In this document: piece after piece, positions 1 to 8,373 of the stretch
Layout: every line of letters starts with the position of its first letter
Position numbering within the stretch: the stretch's first letter is position 1
Assembly: GCA_037447655.1 (NCBI GenBank)
Contig: JBBHKE010002874.1
Location: forward strand, 1 to 19,306
DNA: 19,306 nt
Direction: 5' to 3'
Origin: Zygnema cylindricum
Taxonomy: Eukaryota; Streptophyta; Zygnematophyceae; Zygnematales; Zygnemataceae
Notes under the pieces: model-generated
The model's database searches: none
What the model saw: the letters and a program-made list of their open reading frames with translations, nothing else
What the model was told of the DNA's origin: nothing
Position numbers and translations under genes: made by a program

Positions 1-218
1 TTTTTCGGAAGATAGCATTACGGTTCACAATTTTAAAGTCGTTAGCAACATCTACCTTGACAACCACCCAATCTGGATAAAGATCCAAAACAGCTCGAAG
101 GCCATTTACGCCTCACAACCCCTCTTTGTAGAAACGCCGAATTGGTGCGGTGAGAAATGGTCATGGAAAGCCCCTTGGAGTTGAATACACATCGCGCGAG
201 CGACCAAACAGTACAACA
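1..218 (-). pseudogene. Reverse transcriptase fragment, central palm region (broken, runs off the left edge)
   Basis: Read on the minus strand from 218 down, the sequence encodes VLYCLVARAMC, then HQFGVSTKRGCEA, then after a one-base frameshift near 108-112 DWVVVKVDVANDF and IVNRNAIF. This is the order of a reverse-transcriptase palm: a fingers segment, a P/H-QFGV...GCEA block, then motif A with its metal-binding Asp (V-D-V-A-N-x-F). The pattern resembles the large plant/protist RT family with 'QFGV...G-EA...D-x-x-NAFN-x-V-R', which I think is non-LTR-like; it is clearly not the Copia RT found elsewhere in the window. The YxDD motif would lie beyond position 1. It is a relic: frameshifted, no start codon, and separated from its upstream part (1398-1584) by 1.18 kb. 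Family placement is an inference from remembered motif patterns. Confidence 0.62.
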
Positions 219-276
219 CCTTTGTTGTTCTACAACCACCGCTGCAAGAGAAGAACAAGCAGTAGTAGTGGAAGTA

Positions 277-580
277 GACATGAAAAACAGTGGAAACTAT
301 CAAAGTACCTGCTCAACAGCCAACTTTGAACAGACACAAAACATGACTCAGATAGCCAAAATGCCTCAAATTTACAACAGTGATAAAAAATACAGTAAAA
401 TGACAATTTCCAAAATTTCAGCCCAAATGACATGAAAAGCAATGGAAACTATCAAAGTACCTACTCAACAGCCAACTTTGAACAGACACAAAACATGACT
501 CAGATAGCCAAATTGCCTCAAATTTGCAACAGTGATAAAAAATACAGTAAAATGACAATTTCCAAAATTTCAGCCCAAAT
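277..580. repeat. 152-bp tandem duplication, two copies
   Basis: Unit 1 is 277-428 and unit 2 is 429-580, head to tail with no spacer. By eye they differ at only about five positions and have no length difference, so the duplication is recent compared with the surrounding decay. It lies inside the non-coding insertion. No coding function seen. Confidence 0.93.
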
Positions 581-898
581 GACGAAGTAAACTATAAGAT
601 ATGATGTCTGGAAGTTTCCCAAAAATTGCCCTTAAAAAATCATATTCCCAATACTGGATGCTACAAAATTGGCTAAGTCCTAAATTATATATTCACAATT
701 TGTATCTATTGATCTACACTAATTTGGGTAACCGGTACTACGATTTTTATCCTGACTAACGACAACGCATCCTACTTGTACGTCACTGTACCTCAAAGCC
801 CTAATTATTACTTTCTAAAAACCTGCTTAATGGAACACTATTTTTTATTACACTAAAATACAAAACAATGTTATTAAGATATTTCCAGATATAAAACC

Positions 899-936
899 GT
901 ACACAAAACGTTCCAACTGTACACAAAACGTTCCAA
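899..936. repeat. 20-bp tandem duplication, two copies
   Basis: The 18-mer gtacacaaaacgttccaa occurs at 899-916 and 919-936, a 20-bp period. It is a short local duplication in A/T-rich sequence. Confidence 0.85.
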
Positions 937-987
937 ATGCTTAGTCAGCGAGAGTCGCTAAAATCCAGCCGAATGTGGTCGTGTAGT

Positions 988-1009
988 ACGAAGCACCTGA
1001 GTGCTTCGT
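988..1009. other. Perfect 9-bp hairpin
   Basis: acgaagcac (988-996) and gtgcttcgt (1001-1009) are perfect inverted repeats around a 4-nt loop (ctga). It sits directly before the 23-bp triplicate. There is no T-run after it, and Pol II transcription does not end at such hairpins, so it is not called a terminator. Confidence 0.8.
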
Positions 1010-1011
1010 CA

Positions 1012-1080
1012 CTTGTGGTCCCACGCGAATCACACTTATGGTCCCTCGTGAATCACGCTTGTGGTCCCAGGTGAATCGCG
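1012..1080. repeat. 23-bp minisatellite, three copies
   Basis: Three head-to-tail 23-bp units at 1012-1034, 1035-1057 and 1058-1080 share the core ggtccc..gtgaatc. They differ from each other at a few positions each. No function is evident. Confidence 0.88.
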
Positions 1081-1105
1081 TTCGTTGGAACAAATTCAAT
1101 CGACG

Positions 1106-1128
1106 ATGGTACAGTCAAACTGTACCAT
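1106..1128. other. Perfect 10-bp hairpin
   Basis: atggtacagt (1106-1115) and actgtaccat (1119-1128) pair perfectly around a 3-nt loop (caa), with a possible extra G-T pair outside. It is the second strong hairpin within 150 bp, with the triplicate between them. A weaker A-loop hairpin (1337-1343 with 1351-1357, 7 bp) follows. Confidence 0.8.
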
Positions 1129-1397
1129 TTTTTCCGGAATACCCGATTCAGATCCCGTTCGTCAGATTTTGTGAATCATATCGTCAACTGCGTGACGCGA
1201 ATGGCTGACTGTCGGCTCCACTCCGAAAAAACCTGCATACGTTCTTTTGCCGACACGTGTTCCTGTAAAAGTGCAATACACTCTATTGTACTTTTTGCTA
1301 CTGTAACGCTAATTAAGGTAAGTATTACAGTAGACTACTTAGAAAAAAAATCTAAGTTATTTTTACCCCTATTTACAGAAATAAAGATTTTATAAAT

Positions 1398-1584
1398 TAC
1401 AACAATCTCACCGATAACAATTGGGCAAATTCCCGAGCATGCTTAGAAACAAAGACAAGGCGAGCCGCATAGAGAATAGGTACAACATGGTGAGGAACAT
1501 GTCTGCTAGCCATCTTTGAAGCCACCTTAAAAAGAAGATCGAAACCCTAAGAGGGAGTGTCAAGAGGAAATACGTCAAAGAAAA
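1398..1584 (-). pseudogene. Reverse transcriptase fragment, upstream fingers region (broken)
   Basis: Minus-strand translation from about 1546 gives FDLLFKVASKMASRHVPHHV, then VVPILYAARLVFVSK. After a one-base shift near 1425 it gives PIVIGE, the conserved 'RPIAIGE' block just before the first palm strand. This is the part of the RT that belongs directly upstream of the 1-218 fragment, in the same orientation and the same family. An in-frame TAG (top strand 1547-1549) precedes it. The 5' continuation is cut at 1585-1589 by the insertion of element A. The assignment rests on the order of blocks in both fragments, which agree with each other. Confidence 0.6.
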
Positions 1585-1804
1585 ATTTGTGATGAAATTA
1601 TTAGATTTATATGGTATTTTCTAGGTCTAAATAGTCCAGTACAAATAGGAAGAGAAAAAGGCACACAGTTTGCCTCCACCTCCTCTCTCTACCCACCATA
1701 CTTGTTGTAGACACTGAGGGATAGAGAAGGTGGTTGAGCCATGGCTGTCCTAGCTCAGCATGCAGGACTAAAGAGTGACCTATGACACTCTCAACAAAAG
1801 GTTG

Positions 1805-1880
1805 AGTCCGGCAGGACTTGAACCTCTAACCGGCAGAGCGCGACGTAGCCGATTGCTTTAACCAGTCTGTCGTAGAAGTC
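1805..1880 (-). other. Antisense tRNA-like sequence in U3 of A (left copy)
   Basis: On the minus strand 1814-1824 reads ggttcaagtcc, a perfect eukaryotic Pol III B-box (GGTTCRANNCC). It lies inside a hairpin flanked by ccgg on both sides. Roughly 40 nt upstream the A-box-like ctggttaa appears. The right LTR copy is similar. I cannot fold a full cloverleaf with an acceptor stem, so this is tRNA-derived or tRNA-like at best. Confidence 0.45.
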
Positions 1881-2122
1881 CTTTAGGATACATTAAGTTT
1901 GATAATTATTTAAACAATGTTAAGACGATGAATTCGATTAACGGAATGACAAACGAATGAACATAGAACCAAGTGTTATATAGTGCAAACATTATGTTGC
2001 ACAAAAAAAATGAATCGGACATTTGTTTCGACGAGCGACATTTAATGTCGGATTTAATCCGACCGGGTATATCACTGCCAAGATTCCATAATGGTCACTT
2101 TGGCGCTTATGGATGTGGCATG

Positions 2123-2136
2123 ACGTGGCGCCACGT
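2123..2136. promoter_or_regulatory. ACGT-core palindrome in A left U3
   Basis: acgtggcgccacgt is a perfect 14-bp palindrome with two ACGTG cores, the binding core of plant bZIP factors (G-box/ABRE class). The right LTR keeps the same palindrome (18628-18641). It lies about 240 bp upstream of the TATA box. Function is inferred from the motif only. Confidence 0.5.
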
Positions 2137-2373
2137 AGAGGGATGACATTTGGTCGCAGGAATTCAGGAGAACATAAGGACAAGATAAAAGTGGACACGA
2201 GTCCACTCAATGGCCTTGCCGAACACGATCACACAAAAAATACATCGGCCGTAGTACCTTTCTGTACCCTACAGTCATTTGATTAGTTCGTACGTCAGTA
2301 GATAGGGGTTGTGAGAGGGGTTTAGGACATATAGATTTTGGTAGGTAGTGACCTCTCTTCCTATGAGAGTTTG

Positions 2374-2379
2374 TATAAA
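2374..2379 (+). promoter_or_regulatory. TATA box of A left LTR
   Basis: tataaa follows a pyrimidine-rich cctctcttcc stretch, and the right LTR has tatataaa at the homologous place (18867-18874). This would set the U3/R border about 30 bp downstream. Confidence 0.55.
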
Positions 2380-2574
2380 CTTTGTATCTTTGCCACCTCA
2401 AAATTAATCGGTTGGCTGGCCGTTTTCAACGATTATTTTTCTTACACACTCAAGGGAGTTGAGGCTGCACAGGGGTGCTGGCAGACTGTCTGTTTGCCTT
2501 CTTGGGCAGCAATGGTTGTGGCTTGAAGTGGGTTAAGTTAAACTATCTAAAGGCTTTCTGAATTATATAGTCCA

Positions 2575-3655
2575 TTGGAGGACACAGAACTGCAGGTTAT
2601 GGGCCCACCATCTACGGTGCCCACCTTGAATGGATCTGGGTTCATCTATTGGGAAGCCATGCTGATGGGGGCTTTGTGCGAAAAATGATATTGGGGTATC
2701 GTCAGTGGACAAGTGAAACGTCCACCGAGATTTGGATGAGTAAGGTTTCCTGCAGCAGCGACTTCTTCAGCGGAGAAGGCAAATGATAGGGACAATGTCC
2801 GAAAAGGGGAAAGGGAAGGAGACAACCCTCACTCCTATTGCCATGACACCAAAAGCAGCGGCCGTGAAGACCGTGGAGAACGATACGCAAATGTGGGAAG
2901 ACGTAAGCATAGCTGCCAAGAACTTCATTCTAAGGCACCTCACTCAAGCTTTGGCCACCCCTCACCTTTACATTTACAAAGGCGAGGATTTATGGGTGAG
3001 TTTGGTGGAGATCTATAGAGCTGGTTCTATTTAGGAGAGCTCCCGTTCGTTGTGCGTAAGCTAGTGAGTTACACTTACAAAAGAGGAAATATGTTAGATT
3101 ATTGTAATGATCTTTCTTGTTTGTATATGGAGAGGGAAAGTGTCGGGTGGACATGTACAATGAAGATGAAAGTTAACCTCTCATAAGAGTTACCAGTCAG
3201 TACGAGTAGTGCGCAGTACGGAAATAAAATAGTTATGGAAGGGAATCAGTGGTCGGATGACCTGTCTGGGAAAAAAACCATGGTGATTAGAAGGAGGAAA
3301 AACATTCAAGCTCAACGTAGAGGGACCGATGGGGAAGGTCAAAGCCGTACAAAAGGGAAAGAGATCTTTCAGGAGGATCGAGGCCTCCAACGGGCCTTTG
3401 TCATTTTTGCAAAAAGTTGAAACATTTCATTGCGGATTGTGTCAAGCTATCGGAGATGAGGCTCCAAGAGATTCGTGGAGGAGGTTTTTCCGGAGGGAAG
3501 AAAAAGAAACTTGTGGTCACAAAAGTGGGAGGAGAAACCGAGGACTAGTCCTCTGAGGAGGATGGGGAGCTTCTTCTTGATGAGAGTCTGGAGGAGAAGG
3601 AGATCCCTCGGAGACAGAAGTATGCCCTTAGAACAATTCGAGAAGCTCCACGAAA
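2575..3655 (+). pseudogene. gag: Element A gag (capsid/nucleocapsid), degenerate
   Basis: Gag would form the virus-like particle and bind the element RNA. Translation begins in the LTR (start codon mutated to TTG at 2575) and runs through the primer-binding site. Near the N terminus it reads VMGPPSTVPTLNGSGFIYWE, the usual Copia gag opening (x-F-x-G-x-N-Y-x-x-W). The frame meets TGA at 2686-2688 and 2737-2739. Downstream pieces in other frames include NDTQMWEDVSIAAKNFILRH and EDLWVSLVEIY (2870-3020), the W...A...LW..L...Y signature of the UBN2/gag domain. The CCHC zinc knuckle is at 3399-3440 (CHFCKKLKHFIADC), with K replacing the usual G before His. An acidic, lysine-rich tail leads to the protease border, where element B interrupts at 3661. 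Confidence 0.75.
2595..2609 (+). other. Primer-binding site of A (half-tRNA, initiator Met)
   Basis: ggttatgggcccacc follows the LTR with no spacer. It is the exact complement of the anticodon arm of plant initiator tRNA-Met (GGTGGGCCCATAACC, from memory), including the CAU anticodon, so it contains ATG. The usual plant Copia site, complementary to the tRNA 3' end (TGGTATCAGAGC), is absent. The site also encodes gag residues (V-M-G-P-P). Confidence 0.85.
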
Positions 3656-3660
3656 AGATG
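3656..3660. repeat. Target-site duplication of element B, left copy
   Basis: agatg directly precedes the B LTR; the partner ggatg (9002-9006) directly follows the other LTR. Four of five bases match. A's gag ends just before and its protease resumes just after. Confidence 0.75.
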
Positions 3661-4288
3661 TGTTAGAGGTCATGGGCATTCTCACCTGGCTGTGATCCGC
3701 TCCGACTAGGAGTCAAGCTTGCACCAGCGGGAACAAAGCCATTAGTAGACATGACAACAGAAGCAAACCCAAAGAGAAATGCCTAGTAGACTAGATCTAT
3801 AGTGTAAGATATGTAACTCCAAATGAAAGAGGTCTTTCAACCATACAAACGTGTACTACAAGCAAATCAAACACAATAGAGCACAAAACACCTTAAACTG
3901 CACTCAGTGCTCTCATTTCCTTAACTCTTGTGTAGAATGTACATTTTGTATCAAACTGATCATTCCTAATTGAATTTAATACTCTAAAGATCCTCAAAAT
4001 ATCTAAAACATATATACAAGTATCACCAGACAGCCTACTAACAAATATCTAAGTGTTTGGACAAGAATCGTCCACTAATAATATCTATACCCTAAAAATC
4101 CGGGTGATTCTTATCACGTCTACATTCATTGGCGGCCCTACACACTAACTTACTTAAAGATAACTATTCGTGTAGATACTACAAAAAATCTACACTAAAT
4201 TTGGTCAATATTGAACAGTTGGTATTCCAAAATATATCTAAGTCCTAGACTCAAATTTCTAAGACTTACTAAAGCTTACTTTTCAATA
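3661..4288 (-). repeat. Element B 3' LTR
   Basis: 628 bp, the same length as its partner 8374-9001, with most positions identical by eye and no need for large gaps. It follows the RNase H region and polypurine tract on the minus strand. Its U5 end on the sense strand is gacctctaaca. Confidence 0.92.
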
Positions 4289-4302
4289 CTCCCCTTAAGC
4301 TT
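4289..4302 (-). other. Polypurine tract of element B
   Basis: On the minus strand this reads aagcttaaggggag immediately before the 3' LTR (tattgaaaag). It is the usual plus-strand priming site and fixes the LTR border. Confidence 0.7.
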
Positions 4303-4309
4303 TAGAAGA

Positions 4310-5760
4310 CTTAATCACTTATACCACACGCTTTTCTCCACTACTTCAACTTAGGAGCAGGAATGGTTTTTGTCAACATGTCCGCAACCATTTTCTCATC
4401 AGGCAAATAACAAAGTTTGACCACTTTTGCAAATACTTTTTCTCGTACCAAATGTAGCCGAATGTCTATATGTTTACTCTTTAAATGGTGACTTCGGTTT
4501 TTTGCCACAGAAATGGTTGCTTGATTGTCGCACCACATTTTTTGTGTCCCGTGTTGTGTAAAACAAAATTCTTGAAGAAATGACTTAATCTATAGAAGCT
4601 CTTTTAAGGCTGCACTCGCAGCCATGTATTCAGCTTCTATAGTAGATTGAACCGTGACATTTTGAAGTTTATTACTCCAACCACAAGTACCACTTCTAAT
4701 CTGAATGACATACCCAGTTGTAGACTTCCTACTAGGCACATCACTCCAAGCATTAATGCAAACCTTGTCCCCTCCCAAAGTACGCCAAAGATTTCTAGTC
4801 CAAACAAGATACCTTAACACCCTCTTTGCAGCCTCCCAATCTCTCTTTCGTAGATTTTGCAGACTTCTGCTTAATACACCAACAGCTGCAGCTATATCAG
4901 GCCTAGTGCAATTCATGAAGTAAATTTGACTTCCTACTACTTGTCTGTAGGGTACTTTGGACATAAACTTTTGCTCTTCTGCACTGAGTTGCTCATCTCT
5001 TATGACTCCAAAACAATGCTCCATTCCTTCAAGTTTTTGCTTATTCTCCATAAGAGTTGCACAACCTTTGGTACCAGCCAAGCCAATCTTTTCCAACATG
5101 TTTCCTATTGCTTCTTTTTGAGTTAGCCTAATGATTTTCTTTTCACTATCTCTTTTAACTTGTATGTCAAGGATATAATTTACCTCACCCAAATCTTAAA
5201 TTCCAAATTGTGAATTAAGAGCATGTTTTACTCTAGCAATTCCTTCTTTATTCCTACTAATTAGCAGCAAATCACCAACATACACAACAATGAATATCAC
5301 CTCATCAGGATTATCACCACACATCACATATACTAAATGATTTGAGCTAATTCTTGTAATTCCTAATCCTGTCAAGAACTCATCTAACTTTTGGTTCCAT
5401 TGCCTAGATTCCTATTTTAGGCCATACAAAGACTTAAAATGTCTACACACAAGATTTTCTTTTCCTGCTTCCTCATAGCCCTCAGGCTGCTTCATATAAA
5501 TGACCTCATCTAAATCACCATGCAAATAGGCAATTTTTACATCCATTTGATGGATGTCAAAATTCTCTATGGCAGTTAATGTAAGTAAGATGCAAACAGA
5601 TGGAAACCTTACAACAGGTGAAAGAGTTTCTTCATAGTCTATCCCCTCTTTTTGATTAAATCCCTTAGCAACCAAGCGAGCCTTATACCTTTCTATGGTA
5701 TTATCTGGGTTCAATTTTAATTAAACCACCCATTTACTTCCAATAGCCTTTCTTCTTGGA
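4310..5760 (-). pseudogene. pol: Element B reverse transcriptase and RNase H, degenerate
   Basis: Minus-strand translation starts near 5760 with the RT N-terminal block (AIGSKWVV, NPDNTIERYKARLVAKGFNQ), then MDVKIAYLHGDLDEVIYMKQ with the first catalytic Asp. The second active-site motif is YVGD at 5271-5282 instead of YVDD, so a metal-binding Asp is lost. Next come DLGEVNYILDIQ, TRPDIAAAVGVLSRS and KRDWEAAKRVLRYL. RNase H follows with WSD (Asp codon 4740-4742), STIEAEYMA, and CDNQATISVAKN / KHIDIRLHLVREKV. WSD is followed at once by VPSRKSTTGYV, several residues shorter than usual. Stops occur near 5715 (KWVV-stop) and 5413 and elsewhere. The product would have copied the element RNA into DNA; it is now dead. 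Confidence 0.82.
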
Positions 5761-5881
5761 GGAAGTTCTACAAGATCCGAATTTTGGGCCTCCATGATGG
5801 ATTTCATTTCCTCATTGACGGCTTCCACCCAACGTTCCCTTACATTACTCAAAAAAGCATCTTTCAATGTTAAAGGCTCTT

Positions 5882-7362
5882 CTATGTGTGGTGCATAAGC
5901 AAAGGCTGCATTTTCTCCCCTGAGTCATGCACTTCGCCTAACTCCACCTGGAAATTCTGATGCATGTATAGATGGTCTAGTCCTCCTCCTCGATACATGC
6001 GATTCTTCTTCTGATTCATTTTCAGTTTGAGGTAGAGGAGGGTGTGAAACTCTTTCGGGCATAACACTTCCTGTTTCTGGTGAGAAGATGATTGCAAATC
6101 ATTTTGAGCTAATGTAGATGTATTCCCTATATTTTTCTTGAAAAACATGGGATTTTCCTCTAAAAATATAGAATCAACACTTCGATCTTTCTTTTCATCT
6201 GTACGCTGACTAAATACATCTATTCCTTTTCCCTCATCATTCACTATGATGTTTTTTGGCTACCACAACTCTATTTCTCTAAATGTCATGTACTTTATAA
6301 CCCTTGGCATGATCATCATACCCTAAAAATATACCTAGTATGCCTTTTTGCTCTAACTTCCATTATTGTGGATAATTATCTAGGAAGAATAACTTAGTTC
6401 CAAAACTTTGAAGTGACTTACATCTGGTTTTTGTCCCTCCACATTTCGTTGTGTATTATCCTATACTGCCCTTGTTTCTAGCCTGTTTCTCACATACGCT
6501 GCACAATTTATAGCCTCTGCCCAAAATTTGAAATCTATGTCCATATCAACAATCATTGTCATAGCACACTCTGATATGGTCCTATTCATCCTCTCTGAAA
6601 CACTGTTTTGTTTTGGAGATTAAGGAACGGTTAGCTGACGTGAGATACCATGCAATTTTAGGAATTCTGCAAACTCATTAGAAATGTCTTCCCTTCCATT
6701 ATCACATTTGATTCCCGCTATCTTTCTCTAATGCAAATTTTAAAACCAAGCCTTATACTCCTTAAATTTTGAAAAAAATTCATCCTTACATTTCAAAAAA
6801 TAAACTGTAGTAAATGTACTATAGTCATCAGTAAATGTAAGCATAAACTTAGCACCTCCCAAAGATGGATACCTAGGTGGCCCACATACATCTAACTAAA
6901 TTAGTTCCTAGCACCTTGCTACTTCTATGATCAGTTTGCGAAGGGAAAGGCAACTTATGAATTTATCCCATTGCTTAACCATCACATACATTTGATGTTG
7001 GTTTTTGACTAATTTTTACACCTTCCACAATTTTTTGATTTACCATCTTTTCTAATTTATCATAATTCATATGTCCTAAACGTTTTTGCTATAAATCACA
7101 ATCACGTATTACACTTGAGTACATAACATCATTGTCATTGACATTTGCAAGACTCAACCGATACAAATTGTTTCTTTCAGCAAATCCCTCTACAGCTATT
7201 TTTTCCCATTCTTAATCATTGTTTTCTTTCCATTCTCAGGTATAGTTTTAAAACCTTTATTTTTTACCACTGATGTAGAGTAAAAGTTTCTTTTAAAAAC
7301 TGAACATGCAACACATCTTCCAAAACCCTTTTCATAAGTTTTCCCTATACGTTCAACATAAG
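5882..7362 (-). pseudogene. pol: Element B integrase with GAG-pre-integrase domain, degenerate
   Basis: From about 7360 down on the minus strand come the zinc-binding pre-integrase remnants (RLGHMNYDKLEKMVNQKIVE; the W-H just before it is now stop-Gln). The catalytic core then reads almost continuously in one frame with about half a dozen stops. The first Asp is in LDVCGPP (codon 6890-6892), where the preceding His-Thr has become stop-Leu. The second Asp is in KCDNGRED (codon 6701-6703) and the Glu is in SERMNRT (codon 6593-6595), so the D-D-E triad itself survives. Downstream are PDVSHFKV and the shifted GYDDHAKGYKVHD block typical of the Copia integrase C terminus, then a hydrophilic linker (5882-6244) leading to RT. 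Confidence 0.8.
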
Positions 7363-7650
7363 TTATACCCTCCCTTTTGCTTTTGACTCAACAAAGGTAT
7401 CATCACTAAAATAAAATTTGAAGGGTAAAATAGATTGAATACTCTCAAATAGATGGCTATTGCGGCACATGTGGGTAGATGCACCAGTGTCCATTATCCA
7501 TTCGTCTTCCTCCACGCCTTCCGTTGCTTGTGCCATCGCAAAGTATTTCTTTTCATCGTTGTCCGAAAAGCTGCTCATATCCTCCTCCTTAAGTTCGTTG
7601 AAGAGAAGAGTTAGGCGACCACCTGATTGGGAAAGAACCCAACGTCCCAA
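7363..7650 (-). pseudogene. pol: Element B protease region, active-site motif intact
   Basis: An open stretch of about 95 codons contains DEWIMDTGASTHMCRNSHLF, the aspartic protease signature of Copia elements. The D-T-G catalytic triplet starts at the Asp codon 7489-7491. The enzyme would cleave the Gag-Pol polyprotein as a dimer. The preceding acidic segment (EEDMSSFSDNDEKKYFAMAQ) is the usual gag/protease linker. The stretch has no start codon of its own and reads as part of a longer broken polyprotein. Of the three elements, only B keeps an undamaged protease active site. Confidence 0.8.
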
Positions 7651-8369
7651 TCAGAGCAAAAATTTCTTGTGGTTTTCGCTCTCTTGTAAGCATGACACAT
7701 TCTGAACACATGCCCTTTTTCATCACAATAATAGCAGGTTAATGGTGACCTTCTAGGACCACTACCTCTACTACTGCCACAACTGGTTAGCTAGTGCGTG
7801 CACAAACTTACTACTACCATTTTGTGAAATCTGGTTAGCTTCTTCGCTTAAAATGAACTGAATTGCTAACGCAATATTCCACTGACGTTGTTGAAGACCC
7901 CTAAGCCTATCCATGACTCCCTTTTATTCATAGGGCAGAGTTCTTATCAACAACATAGTCTGCTGAGGTGGTGAAAAATCCCCACCGGCACTAGTACTGT
8001 GAAGGAACAACCTTTTCATTGCATGATAATGATCTGACATACTACCTCCATAATACTTAAATTCAAAAATCTGAGTGGTTATGTTAGTCTGGACAGTAAC
8101 ATCGAGTTGAACATACATAGCACGTACACTGAACCAAACTTCAAAGGCTTTTTTCATCTCAAGATACGACATTACCAAGTCTTTTGTCATTGAATGCTTT
8201 AAGACGTTGAGGCAATGAGATTCTTGTTTCTCCAATTCGGCGCAGTCTCATCGGCAGTTCTATCCACAATGGGTGACAAGTCCCTCTCTTCGAAATATGA
8301 GCTTAACATATCTTCCCAATATAAGTAGTCAGTTCCATCAAAAAAATGCATTTTAGGCGGTGGGCCCAT
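7651..8369 (-). pseudogene. gag: Element B gag with CCHC zinc knuckle, degenerate
   Basis: The frame runs through the primer-binding site, whose ATG (8369-8367) gives MGPPPKMHFFDGTDYLYWED, the Copia gag opening. A one-base loss near 8234 shifts the frame, after which about 100 codons are open (8235-7924): HCLNVLKHSMTKDLVMSYLE, then FEVWFSVRAMYVQL and SDHYHAMKRLFLH. This is the UBN2-type capsid pattern. After a stop (LPYE-stop) come KGVMDRLRGLQQRQWNIALA and, in another frame, the zinc knuckle CYYCDEKGHVFRMC (7695-7736), which keeps C-C-H-C spacing. The in-frame sequence also stays open upstream into the LTR, but no ATG is preserved there in frame. Confidence 0.78.
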
Positions 8370-8373
8370 AACC
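8359..8373 (-). other. Primer-binding site of B (half-tRNA, initiator Met)
   Basis: On the minus strand, ggttatgggcccacc follows the LTR end (ctccaaca) without a spacer. It is identical to the site in A over all 15 bases, despite little similarity in the surrounding sequence. Confidence 0.87.

Larger units (their letters stand above)
219..1397. other. Non-coding insertion splitting the older reverse transcriptase
   Basis: The two RT fragments on either side would be adjacent in an intact copy (P-I-V-I-G-E is expected just before V-L-Y-C-L-V). The junctions share tacaaca (212-218 and 1398-1404), which looks like a target-site duplication of 7 bp, perhaps 8-9 bp before mutation. That length would suit a hAT or Mutator-type DNA transposon, but I see no terminal inverted repeats. 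The right end carries aataaa followed by an A/T-rich stretch. The longest open frame (1171-1395, plus) shows no recognisable motif and I do not call it a gene. Contents are repeats and hairpins, listed separately. The insertion's class is unknown. Confidence 0.45.
1590..2594 (+). repeat. Element A left (5') LTR
   Basis: This 1005-bp LTR starts tgatgaaa and ends gaactgca, and aligns along its length with 18095-19089. Reading 5' to 3', U3 contains a gccatggctg block, an antisense tRNA-like stretch (about 1805-1880), a short palindrome pair near 2036-2063 (cgacat-tta-atgtcg overlapping gtcggat-tta-atccgac), the ACGT palindrome at 2123-2136 and a TATA box at 2374-2379. R/U5 follows, including a decayed stem-loop near 2447-2461. 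The last 20 nt are gag codons; the start codon here has become TTG (2575-2577). Confidence 0.92.

Noticed and set aside
899-1080. CRISPR-like array
   Set aside because: Repeats are contiguous with no unique spacers and the sequence is a eukaryotic nuclear genome.
1171-1395. 74-codon open frame on the plus strand in the non-coding insertion
   Set aside because: No motif, no homologue I recognise, Cys/Ser-rich low-complexity appearance, and length expected by chance in this sequence.
230-1411. Possible intron on the minus strand: GTGAGA donor at the P-I-V-I-G block and a pyrimidine-rich ttcttctcttgcag acceptor
   Set aside because: Splicing there would add about eight unexpected residues (GGCRTTK) before V-L-Y and remove the expected G-E. 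An insertion with a tacaaca duplication explains the join better.
3475-3666. Basic open frame at the end of A gag
   Set aside because: It is out of frame with the zinc knuckle (3399-3440), whose own frame gives the expected acidic gag tail; a shadow frame.
3690-3740. B-box-like ggtgcaagc..gac in the LTR of B
   Set aside because: It departs from GGTTCRANNCC at a core position in both copies and no A-box is near.
5882-6244. 120-codon minus-strand frame as a separate protein
   Set aside because: It is the variable hydrophilic linker between integrase and RT of element B, open by chance retention, with no domain of its own.
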